Source: Mycolicibacterium malmesburyense (lineage in GTDB: Bacteria; Actinomycetota; Actinomycetes; Mycobacteriales; Mycobacteriaceae). Taken from it: a stretch of DNA of 61,482 nucleotides. Each line of letters starts with the position of its first letter. The first letter of the stretch is position 1. Positions 43,442 to 52,600 of this stretch are shown here, one piece after another. The stretch is from the NCBI RefSeq assembly GCF_001050015.1, contig NZ_CVTB01000250.1, positions 1-61,482 on the forward strand. The letters are read 5' to 3'. The notes below the pieces were generated by a model. The model ran no database searches, was not told the origin of the DNA, and saw nothing but the letters and a program-made list of their open reading frames with translations. The position numbers were made by a program, and so were the translations under genes.

Positions 43442-45415
43442 ATGACCACCACTGCGGAACATCTGCGCAATGCGCTCGACGGCCGTTGGCGCGATGTGAA
43501 GAACCGGATGCGTGAGGAACTCTCCAGCGAGATCTTCCGCCCGCACTACACGCCGAACACCGTCATCGCCAGGACCAAGGTCGCCGAGCAGCTGAAGATC
43601 ATGGCCGCTCAGGGTTCGGCCGAGGACGGGTTCAAGAAGGAGCACGGCGGCAACGGCGACGTCGGCGCCGCGGTCACCCAGATCGAGATGCTGGCGATGT
43701 CGGACCTGTCGCTGATGGTCAAGGGCGGTGTGCAGTGGGGCCTGTTCGGCGGTGCGATCGAGAACCTCGGCACCGAGCGCCATCACGAGAAATACGTGCG
43801 GCGGATCATCGAGTGCGACCTGCTGGGTTGTTTCGCGATGACCGAGACGGGCCACGGCAGCAACGTGCAGGCACTGGAGACCACCGCGACCTACGATCCG
43901 GCGACCGAAGAGTTCATCATCGACTCACCGACGCCCACGTCGCGCAAGGACTACATCGGCGGTGCCGCCGAAACCGCCCGGATGGCAGCGGTTTTCGCCC
44001 AGCTGATCACGCCAGACGGCGTCGGCCACGGCGTGCACTGCGTCCTGGTGCCTATCCGCGATGAAGACGGCAACGACCTGCCGGGCGTGACCACGTCGGA
44101 CTGCCACTACAAGGGTGGTCTGCCCGGCGTCGACAACGGCCGGATCCAGTTCGACAAGGTGCGGGTCCCGCGCGAGAACCTCCTCAACAAGTACGGCGAC
44201 GTCGCACCGGACGGCACCTACACCTCACCGATCGAGAACCCCGGGCGCCGGTTCTTCACGATGCTCGGCACCTTGGTGCGGGGGCGCGTCACGGTCGGCG
44301 GGAGCGCCGCCGCCGCGGCCCGCGTCGCGCTCGACATCGCGACCCGGTATGCGTTGCAGCGCAGGCAGTTCGAGGCGCCCGGCGAAGACCACGAGGTGGT
44401 CATCATGGACTACCTGGTGCACCAGCGCCGGCTGCTGCCCCTGATCGCGAAGTCGTACGCACTGCAGTTCGCGCAGAACGAGCTCGTCGCGAAATGCCAC
44501 GATCTGCAGAGCGCCGAGGAGCCCGACCCCGAGGAACAGCGTGAGCTCGAGGCTCGAGCGGCCGGGCTGAAGGCGGTTAACACCTGGCACGCCACCGGTG
44601 CGATCCAGGAAGCCCGCGAAGCGTGCGGCGGCGCAGGCTATATGGCCGAGAACCGCCTGATCGCGCTGAAGGCCGACACCGACGTGTTCACCACGTTCGA
44701 GGGCGACAACCATGTGCTGATTCAGCTGGTGGCCAAGCAGTTGCTCACCGCGTACGCCGACGACATCAAGAGCATGAGCCCGGTCGAGTGGGTGCGGTTC
44801 GCCGCGAACTTCGCCGGGGAGCGGGTGCTCAAACGCACTGCGGCCGAGACGATCATGCAGACCATCCTCGACACGCGTCAGGACAACGAGGAAGAAGGCA
44901 GCCTCTTCAACCGCGGTACTCAGGTCAAGATGTTCGAGGACCGCGAGGAGTACATGATCTCCACGGTGGCGCGCCGGTTGCAGGGCAAGTCGAAGGAGAT
45001 GAGCGAGTTCGACGCCTTCAACGCGGTGCAGGACCATGTGCTGCACAGCGCCCGGGCCCACATCGACCGGGTGATCCTCGAGGCCTTCGTCGCGGGCATC
45101 GACGCCTGTGAGGACGAAGAGGCCCGCACGATCCTGAACATGGTGTGCGATCTGTACGCGCTGTCGGCGATCGAAGAGGACAAGGCCTGGTTCATCGAGC
45201 ACCGCTATATCTCGACCGAGCGAGCCAAGGCCGTCACACGCGGCATCAACGAGCGATGCCGCACGCTGCGCCCGTACGCCGAACTGCTCGTCGACGGGTT
45301 CGGCATTCCCGAACAGTTGCGCTATGCGGAGATGCTGCATCCCGAGCACATCCCCGACGCCGACGAACACACCGAGCAGAACGCGATCGCCTCCGGAACG
45401 ATCGAGCCGAAGTAG
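43442..45415 (+). CDS. Acyl-CoA oxidase/dehydrogenase-like flavoprotein, long form
   Basis: A 657-residue member of the acyl-CoA dehydrogenase/oxidase superfamily. MTETGHGSNVQALETTATYD and RPxxHYKGGLPGVDNGRI-like DCHYKGGLPG are oxidase-type; FTTFEGDNHVLIQLVAK carries the acyl-CoA oxidase signature with the catalytic Glu in TFEGDN. A long C-terminal helical region (about 430-657) follows, as in oxidases. The ATG at 43442 was taken; a longer upstream reading overlaps the divergent gene. It may use O2 or an electron-transfer flavoprotein. No link to the shared operator is visible. Confidence 0.86.
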   Translation: MTTTAEHLRNALDGRWRDVKNRMREELSSEIFRPHYTPNTVIARTKVAEQLKIMAAQGSAEDGFKKEHGGNGDVGAAVTQIEMLAMSDLSLMVKGGVQWGLFGGAIENLGTERHHEKYVRRIIECDLLGCFAMTETGHGSNVQALETTATYDPATEEFIIDSPTPTSRKDYIGGAAETARMAAVFAQLITPDGVGHGVHCVLVPIRDEDGNDLPGVTTSDCHYKGGLPGVDNGRIQFDKVRVPRENLLNKYGDVAPDGTYTSPIENPGRRFFTMLGTLVRGRVTVGGSAAAAARVALDIATRYALQRRQFEAPGEDHEVVIMDYLVHQRRLLPLIAKSYALQFAQNELVAKCHDLQSAEEPDPEEQRELEARAAGLKAVNTWHATGAIQEAREACGGAGYMAENRLIALKADTDVFTTFEGDNHVLIQLVAKQLLTAYADDIKSMSPVEWVRFAANFAGERVLKRTAAETIMQTILDTRQDNEEEGSLFNRGTQVKMFEDREEYMISTVARRLQGKSKEMSEFDAFNAVQDHVLHSARAHIDRVILEAFVAGIDACEDEEARTILNMVCDLYALSAIEEDKAWFIEHRYISTERAKAVTRGINERCRTLRPYAELLVDGFGIPEQLRYAEMLHPEHIPDADEHTEQNAIASGTIEPK

Positions 45416-45481
45416 TTCTTGGGATCGGTAGCCGCCGCCGCGGCCTGTACTTGGTCGCACCTCAAGGCAAAGGAAGCGATC

Positions 45482-45790
45482 ATGAAACGGATATCGCGAT
45501 TCGCCGCAACGGCGACAGTTTCCGGCGGTCTTGCGCTGGCCGGACTGGGGTTGGCGAGCGCCGCTGGGGCCGACTACTACTGGTTCAACTGGTGCCCGGG
45601 CCAGGCTCCGCCCTCGGCCGCGTCCGACCGCAATCTGGACTGGGATTGGAACGTCTGCCACCAATTCCGTTATCAGGGCAACGATCTCATCGACGAGAGC
45701 GGCCGCCTCTATCCGGCGCCGCCGCCCCCTCCCGGTTCGATCTGCGGCCGGGATCTCTTCACCGGAACGCCCATCCTCTGCGGACCCTGA
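45482..45790 (+). CDS. Small secreted Trp/Cys-rich protein, paralogue 1
   Basis: A 102-residue exported protein: signal peptide RISRFAATATVSGGLALAGLGLASAAGA, then a short mature chain with FNWCPGQAP, LDWDWNVCHQF and a Pro-rich PAPPPPPGSICG ending in PILCGP. Four Cys could form two disulfides. The WCPG...WDWNxCH pattern is shared with the next gene. It has an AAGGAAG ribosome site. Such proteins recur in mycobacteria; function unknown. Confidence 0.8.
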   Translation: MKRISRFAATATVSGGLALAGLGLASAAGADYYWFNWCPGQAPPSAASDRNLDWDWNVCHQFRYQGNDLIDESGRLYPAPPPPPGSICGRDLFTGTPILCGP

Positions 45791-45902
45791 CGCCTTCCGA
45801 CGGGGCGGAGCATCATACGGTCACGGCGAGGCGAGAATCGGTGAATCGCGCGCGCGGGCCGGCCTAACTTGTTGTGATCGACCGTGACCGGAAGGAAAGG
45901 CT

Positions 45903-46307
45903 ATGAACCGATATACGCGGTTCGCAGTGACGGCGGCGGTTTCGGCTGGGGTGGGACTGGCGGGGACGGCCTTGGCCCCAGCGTCGGCGCAGTCCCAACT
46001 CGGCCCGAGCTACGAAGGCGGGAACTGTCCGCCGGGGGCGACGTGCACACACTGGTGCCCGGGCGATCCGGCGATACCGGGCAGCCAAGTCGTCAGTTGG
46101 GACTGGAACATCTGCCATGACTGGTACTGGAACTCCGAGGGCATAGTCGACGTCGCGTCCAACATTGTCTACCCGTGGCACGGCGCGCCTCATCAAGCTA
46201 CGCCTCCTCCGGTCCCGGCGGGCCCGCCCCCGCCACCGGCACCGCGACCTCCACATTGCCCCCCGTTCAACGTGATCATCGGTCCGTCGGAGTGCGGCGG
46301 ACTATAG
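45903..46307 (+). CDS. Small secreted Trp/Cys-rich protein, paralogue 2
   Basis: A 134-residue exported protein: signal peptide RYTRFAVTAAVSAGVGLAGTALAPASA, mature part with GGNCPPGATCTHWCPGDP, VSWDWNICHDWYWN, and a Pro/Ala-rich region before PHCPPFNVIIGPSECGG. It is clearly related to the preceding gene, with an extra N-terminal Cys pair and a longer tail. Its own ribosome site is GGAAGGAAAGG. The 112 bases between the two genes may hold a separate promoter. Confidence 0.8.
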   Translation: MNRYTRFAVTAAVSAGVGLAGTALAPASAQSQLGPSYEGGNCPPGATCTHWCPGDPAIPGSQVVSWDWNICHDWYWNSEGIVDVASNIVYPWHGAPHQATPPPVPAGPPPPPAPRPPHCPPFNVIIGPSECGGL

Positions 46308-46380
46308 ACCGATTTTCGAGTGAGGGCCGAATCATGTACTGGTCTCGCTGGTGGCACGTCATGCGATGACGGCGCAACGA

Positions 46381-47493
46381 TCATGTCGAGGCCGTCAACA
46401 GCTCCGCATCCGGCGAGCCGGGGCGGCCCGCCCAGACGCCGTCAGGGCGCGCGGCGCCGGCCGGTACGACGGGCTCACTCAACCAGTAGGGGTTCGTTGC
46501 GTCGGACGTACCGGTGAAAAGCGGCAGCGGGCTCCATGCTCCCAATTGCCGGGCATGGCCGAGCACCACCTCAGCCACCACATGATCTTCGAGCGCATAA
46601 CCAGTGGAGTCGAAGACCGTCAACTGGTCACGGAAAGCCCCGTTCTGATCACTGGCGACCAGCTCGGACAAGCACGGCCCGATGTCCTCGCTCGACAGTT
46701 GTTGGCATTCACCCTCAACGACCGCCTGCGGCATATAGTCGGGGCAAACTATGGCTGCTTGTAGTACCGCCAGCGGCAATTCGGTCTTGCCGGGTAGGTC
46801 AGAGCCGACGGCGTTGATATGCACACCGGCCCGTAACCGATCCGGGCCGCCACGCAGGACAGGTGAAGAGCCCACAGGTGCCGAGGTGGCTGTGCAGATG
46901 ACGTCGGAGGCGGCCTCGAGGAGCTCCAACTCACAAGGCTCGACCGGCAGGCCGGTGAACGCCACCCGGGCCGGAAAGGAGTTCATCACGCTGGGGTCGG
47001 TGTCGTACACCAGGACCCGGCACACCGACAGGATCCGAGACAATCCATGTAGCTGGGTCACCGCCTGCGCCCCGCATCCGACCAGTCCCACTACCGAGCT
47101 GCCGGGCCGGGCCAACCGCCGGGTGGCTACAGCGGAGGCCGCACCCGTGCGTAGAGCCGTCGTGAATGTCGCATCCATCAGTGCGGTCAATGCACCGGTG
47201 CGAGTGTCATACACCGCTGTGTTACCCATGATGGTGGGCAGCCCGTACCGCTGAGGATTCGCGGGGTTGTAAGCGATCATTTTTACCGTCGCCACGGAGG
47301 CCGGCCGCATTGCCGGCATCCATTCGAGCACGCCGGTGCGCTCGTTCTCCAAGGCGAACCCGCCACGGGGGCAGATCGCAACAGCGCTTTCGTCCGCCAG
47401 GGCTAGCTCCAGAGCGGCAATCGTCTCGTCCATGAGCCCGTCCAGGCCGACATCGGCGATGATCAGGCGAAGATCGTCCTGGGTGATCAGCAA
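46381..47493 (-). CDS. Ornithine cyclodeaminase/mu-crystallin family enzyme
   Basis: A 370-residue protein. The substrate Lys is in TVKMIAYNPANP, the NAD loop is VGLVGCGAQAVTQL, and the catalytic Asp lies in NAVGSDLPGKTEL, so an ornithine cyclodeaminase-like chemistry is possible (ornithine to proline) although alanine dehydrogenase and imine reductase members look alike. The best start is TTG at 47493 with GGGGG eight bases before. A C-terminal extension follows (LFTGTSDATNPYWLS). Beside the NRPS it may supply a non-standard or cyclic amino acid. Confidence 0.82.
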   Translation of the reverse strand: MLITQDDLRLIIADVGLDGLMDETIAALELALADESAVAICPRGGFALENERTGVLEWMPAMRPASVATVKMIAYNPANPQRYGLPTIMGNTAVYDTRTGALTALMDATFTTALRTGAASAVATRRLARPGSSVVGLVGCGAQAVTQLHGLSRILSVCRVLVYDTDPSVMNSFPARVAFTGLPVEPCELELLEAASDVICTATSAPVGSSPVLRGGPDRLRAGVHINAVGSDLPGKTELPLAVLQAAIVCPDYMPQAVVEGECQQLSSEDIGPCLSELVASDQNGAFRDQLTVFDSTGYALEDHVVAEVVLGHARQLGAWSPLPLFTGTSDATNPYWLSEPVVPAGAARPDGVWAGRPGSPDAELLTAST

Positions 47494-47717
47494 GCTTGTA
47501 CCCCCGGCCGCTCGGACGTTAACTGGGTGCGACGCCTATCGTTGGGATCACTTTACGATATGTGCCGCGAAAGCACAGCTTTTTAACCTGGGTCGGGTAA
47601 TATCGTTAAGTTTTTCCCCAGGAAAATTTATTAGCTGGCCGCGTCGATTCGGCGCGTATAGCGCCGGCCCAGGCCGACCACCCAGGGTTACCGGCAACAC
47701 CGTCTGCCGAGCCGGTT
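47494..47717. other. AT-rich intergenic region, 224 bases, no gene
   Basis: Between the cyclodeaminase-like gene and the methyltransferase stop. It is markedly AT-rich for this genome (TTTTTAACC, AAATTTATTAG runs), and probably holds the promoter of the cyclodeaminase-like gene. No ORF or clear hairpin is seen. Confidence 0.5.
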
Positions 47718-48488
47718 TCACGCGCCGGTTTGCCGGTGCCGATGGGCGACGACAGAGGTGGTGCCCACCGGCCACGGGCGGAATTCGAGGCCTATCGCCG
47801 GATCCGCATACTGGGCGATTGCACGCAGTGCAGAGGGGCTGTAGGCGCGCAGCCCGCTGATGATCCCGTCGTGTAATAGCGGACTGAGCCGAATGAACGG
47901 TAGCGTCACGGCGAGCGCGGCTAGGTGAACCGGCGGTGTCGGCCTACGGAGGTCGATGATGAGCAATTTGTCCGCCGCACGGGTGCCCTCGGCGAACACT
48001 CGAGCAGCCAGTGGCGGCGGCAGGTGATGCAGGGACATCGCAAACACCGCAAGGTCGTAGGAACGATCAGGGGCGTCGATAGCAGTCGCGTCCATTTGCC
48101 GGACCGTGGCACGCGGATGCTTGCCGAGGTCACCTGCGGCGATTTCAGCGACGAATGCAGGCTCAATGTCAGTCACCGTGACTTCGGCAGTTGTGTGGTA
48201 CTCCAGCATCCGGCGCGATAGCCCTCCGGCGCCCGCTCCGAGTTCGAGGATCCGAGGGGAGGAAATGTCCTTCACCTCGGCGAGCGCCACCCGAGCGATC
48301 CTGTGGTACGCGCCGATCCACCGGCGACGCCCGCTGTGATCGAGTGCCTGAACAACTCTGCGCTTCAGGTCCTCAACATCGTTTCGGTCGAGGTATTCCA
48401 GTCGGTCAGTCTGCAAGCGGCGTGACAGCCGTGAGGCATCCGGCCCGCCACGGGGCATGCTCGCAATGTCAATGGCTGTGCTGTCCAT
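47718..48488 (-). CDS. Class I SAM-dependent methyltransferase
   Basis: A 256-residue methyltransferase. Motif I is RILELGAGAGGLS, motif II TVTDIEPAF, the post-I and motif IV region YDLAVFAMSLHHLPPP. A long N-terminal helical part precedes the fold. No methylation domain is visible in the NRPS part seen here, so this could methylate the peptide or a building block. Acceptor (N, O or C) cannot be told. Confidence 0.8.
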   Translation of the reverse strand: MDSTAIDIASMPRGGPDASRLSRRLQTDRLEYLDRNDVEDLKRRVVQALDHSGRRRWIGAYHRIARVALAEVKDISSPRILELGAGAGGLSRRMLEYHTTAEVTVTDIEPAFVAEIAAGDLGKHPRATVRQMDATAIDAPDRSYDLAVFAMSLHHLPPPLAARVFAEGTRAADKLLIIDLRRPTPPVHLAALAVTLPFIRLSPLLHDGIISGLRAYSPSALRAIAQYADPAIGLEFRPWPVGTTSVVAHRHRQTGA

Positions 48489-48568
48489 GGCATCATTCTG
48501 GATGACAACAGCAGCGGTTCAACACTAAACAAGCACGAAGCACCTGCCGGAAACGAGACGATGCTTCA

Positions 48569-49378
48569 CTACTTGGCGAAGCAGTAAATACGGTACGAGA
48601 GGTCATTACCTTTGCAACTTCTCGGAGCCCTTTGTCATCGCCCTGCTGTAGTAATTTCGAGCCAAACCCGGTAAGAATGCCCGGCCACTGCGATCGCGCG
48701 ATTTCAGCCACTGCGGCAGGTTCTTTTCCACTCCGCGCACCACCTCAGCGTTTATCTCAGTCTGAGAGAGCTGCCGCATAGGTGCTTCCGCAAGCGCTGC
48801 TTCCCAGGAATCGATGAGGAAAGAGGGTCGGAAATCGGTGTACAGGAAATGCACTCCTGGACGCAGCACCCGCGCCACTTCAGCGAGAAACCGTCGGAAA
48901 TTAGAATAGTGGAGCGACGATTCAATATTGATCACCACGTCGAAGGATTCGTCGGGAAAGGCAAGTTCTCGGCATCCCCATGTACGAATTCCAAGCCATC
49001 CACACGGTGCGTTTGTCGACAGAAAGCGATAGCATCTGGATTTAGGTCCAGTCCGATGTAATTCGCCGGGTGCAGGGAGCGCTTTAGGTAGACGGCTCCG
49101 CCTCCGTGTCCGCTGCCAACCTCCAGAACCTGTTTACCGCGGAGATCAACCTGGGCTGCGACCCGGTGGTAGAACTGGATACAGAACCGGTTCCGCTCCT
49201 CGGAAGCGTCCAACGGCAGCGCCATTGGCGGATCCTCTTCATAGCCGGTGTTCAGGAACAAAAAATCGTCAGCGCCCCGTCGGCGGGTTACGTACCGGTA
49301 GATGAACTTGGATTGCTTCTGATCGAGCTTCGAGACAATCGGAAAAAAAGCTCGCTGCACGTGATCTTTAACCGCCAT
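48569..49378 (-). pseudogene. Frameshifted O-methyltransferase, glycopeptidolipid/phthiotriol type (Rv2952-like)
   Basis: The N-terminal part (49378-about 48957) reads [15 protein letters not shown]...[16 protein letters not shown], motif [15 protein letters not shown] and [10 protein letters not shown], strongly like M. tuberculosis Rv2952. Then one base is missing near 48954: shifting the frame gives [20 protein letters not shown] and RFLAEVARVLRPG up to about 48610. A second shift near there restores the expected C-terminus DLSYRIYCFAK with a stop at 48569. Two lesions make a decayed gene more likely than one sequencing slip. When intact it would have been about 269 residues and a rhamnosyl or lipid O-methyltransferase. 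Confidence 0.8.
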
Positions 49379-49621
49379 TGGCGGATTATCGCAGACACGG
49401 CGGTGCAAAGCGGTTGATTGCGTCGCCGCGCTGCACTCGTTAAAACCGAGTTATTGATCGCCCAACTAATTGGACCCACTCCGACGCTTCCCGCCGAACG
49501 ACCACGAGCACAACGAGTCCCGTGTTGTATCCTAGGGCGGATTCCTTGATCTGTGATGCACTGTGCCGAGGCGAAGGAGGCGATGGTTCGCGCAGACCTG
49601 TTCGGATGCGCTCCCGTTGCT
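49379..49621. other. Intergenic region between NRPS 3' end and methyltransferase remnant, no gene
   Basis: 243 bases with no ORF that reads like protein. It holds the end of the NRPS transcript and presumably the promoter or leader of the methyltransferase remnant. Composition is less GC-rich than coding DNA. Confidence 0.5.
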
Positions 49622-52600
49622 CTAACAGTTCGAGTTCCCTTGACGTTCGCTCTCGGACGGATCTGATTCGGCGCTTACCATCAAGTCGTCCCTGGCCTGC
49701 ACGGAGTCCCTGAGTTGTCGGCTATACAGACCAAGCGATTCGGCGGTCATCATGGCCTCATGCGAGCAGTCGACCAAGTACTCAGCAATTTCTCCAGCAA
49801 CATAAGGCTGCCAGTCTTGCGCAATCGAACTGTGATCGTTTCCTCCAACAGCAGAGAATATGGTCATGTTGCCAGCGAAAGTACGGGGTTCGTGCTCTTG
49901 ATGAAGCGCTATGTTCTTCTGAAGGTTTTCAGAGAGCAAATCAGTGAGTTGCTTGAAACCGGGCAAATCTGCGGCGCCTCGCTCGACGACTTCCTTTATT
50001 TGATCGTATGTAATCGGCTCATCCCCCCCTTGCGGCGGTATTCGGTAGAATCGTAATATTTCTTCCGGAACTCGCCTGTCATCTGCGCTCTGATCTATGA
50101 CTTCCGTGCTGCCGATATTTGGCCGAGCGTCTAGGAGGATCAAACGCGTGACGGCGCAGCCGCGTCGCTGAAGCTCAACGGCGACTTCGTGTGCAACGAC
50201 GCCTCCGAAAGACCAGCCGAGCAGGTGATACGGACCGGCAGGATAATAGCGTTGAATCCTACTGGCATAAATTTTCGCCATCTCCGCGATTGATTGTGGT
50301 TCGGAATCTCCGTCCTCGAGATTCTGCTGAACGGCGATTATTGGACAATCCAACAAACCACCGAGACTTTGATAAGCCCAACCCAAACCGCCGCCGGGAT
50401 GGACACAGAACAACGGCACGCCGGTCCCCTCACTGAGAATCTCAAGAGGGACCGATACGGATCCGTTGTCGTCCCGGTTGAGCTGCTGCCGCAGGCTTCG
50501 GACGGACGGGGCGTGGAACAGTGTGCGTACCGCCAGCCCCGTATTCAGACGGGAATTGATCAGGGCGATCAGCCGCATCGCCAACAGCGAGTCGCCGCCT
50601 AGGTCGAAGAACGAGTCGTCGACCCCCACCCACTCAAGCCCTAGTACCTCGGCGTAGACGTCAGCCAAGGCCTCCTCGATGGGGTCGGCAGGACCGCGAT
50701 AGCGGTCAACATCTTGATAGTCCGGCGCGGGTAGAGCTCGCTTGTCGAGTTTGCCGTTGACGGTCAACGGCAGCGCGTCTATCGCCACTACGGCGACTGG
50801 CACCATGTAGGCCGGCAGTCGCTCAGCCAACCTCGTGCGCACCTCGGTCGGATCCGCGGTCCCGGTGGTATAGCCGACTATTCGTTTGTCGCCAGGGCGG
50901 TGCTCGCGGACGATCGCCACTGCCTGCTCCACGCCTTCGCATCCAGCCAGCGCTGCGCACACCTCACCCAATTCGATGCGGTACCCGCGGATCTTGACCT
51001 GCTCGTCAGCGCGTCCCAGGTACTGCAGCTGCCCGTCAGCGCCCCAGCGGACCAAATCCCCAGTTCGATACATCCGTTGACCCGACCCACCGAACGGGCA
51101 CGCCACAAATCGCGAAGCGGTCGGCCCGCTGCGCAGCCAATACCCCACCGCGACACCGCCGCCGGCGATATACAACTCGCCGACCACACCTGCCGGCACC
51201 GGCCGCAACGCGGCATCGATCACAAACAACGCCGCCCCCGGCACCGGCGAACCAATCGGCGTAACACCCGAGTCCGGAATCAGCGGCGCACTCATCGCCG
51301 CGTACACCGTGGCCTCGGTTGGACCGTAGGCGTTGATCATCACCCGGTCCCGTGCCCACCGATCCATCACCTCGGTTGGGCATGCCTCACCGGCGACCAT
51401 CAATGCGGTCGATTCCAGCCCCTCAGTCGACAACATGCCTACCGCAGACGGGGTCTGACACAAAACACTGACTTGTTCAGCCACCAGCAAGGCGTGAAAG
51501 TCGGCCGGTGAAGCGACCACCTGCTCAGGCACCACCACCAGCCGGCCACCATGCAGCAACGCCCCGAAGATCTCCCACACCGAGACGTCGAACGCATAGG
51601 AGTGCCACTGCGACCACGCCCCCGCGGGCTCTACGTGGGCATTCAACGAATCCAAGAGCTGCGCTACGTTGTGATGACTGATGGCGACGCCCTTCGGGAC
51701 TCCGGTCGTGCCCGACGTGTAGATCAGGTACGCAATGTCGTAAGGTGTCGGCGCCAACAAGCGTGGTTGGGGGCCGCTCTCGTCGGAGAGATTCCCTACG
51801 TCGACTATCGGCAGGTCATACCCACTCAACTCTCCGGCCAGTTCGGCAGTAGTGACAGCGGCGATCGGCTCGGCATCCTCGATCATGAAGCGAACACGGG
51901 CAGTGGGCAGCGCAGGGTCGATAGGCAGATACGCTGCCCCCGACTTCAGCACCGCCAGAATTGCCACGATGGCCTCGGCGGACCGCGGGAAAAACAGCGC
52001 CACCACCGTACCCGGGCGCGCGCCATGAGCAGCCAACGTATGCGCCAACCGGTTGGCCGCCTCTTCGAGCTCGCGATAGGTGAACGAAATCTCTTCGCAA
52101 GACAGCGCGGCCGCCTGCGGGGTGCGGGCAACCTGAGCGGCGAACAACATCGGAATCGACAATGGTGAGTGAGCGGGTGATGCGAGAACCGCCCGGTTTC
52201 CGATCTCATCCAGACGGGCGTACTCACCCGTATCGAGGAGGTCTACAGATGACAACGATTGGTCGGCGTCCGCAGTCATCAAGATCAGTACCCGCTTCAA
52301 TCGCTCTGTCAACGCCTCGATGCTGCGGGCGTCGAAAACATCAGTGCGAAACTCAACCGCCCCTCCGATCCCGGCCGGGTCGCCGTCCTCCGTCCAGTTC
52401 TCGGCGAGGAAGAAGACCAAGTCCATGCGAGCGGTACTGCTGTCCATTGACAGGGGCGTGACATGGACGTCACCCAGAGCTAAATCAGAGGCAAGGTTGT
52501 TGTCTTGCCAGGGCAAGTTCTGCCAGGCCAACATCACTTGAAACAGAGGGTGATGGGTCAGGCTTCGGGCGGGGTTGAGCCGCTCGACGAGCACTTCGAA

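Noticed and set aside
48493..48711. Separate 72-codon gene at the end of the methyltransferase remnant
   Set aside because: It is one of the shifted frames of the decayed methyltransferase; the homologous C-terminus lies in the adjacent frame ending at 48569.
49715..50056. Plus-strand 113-codon frame within the NRPS thioesterase
   Set aside because: It mirrors the thioesterase coding strand, whose catalytic motifs are intact, and has no independent ribosome site or context.
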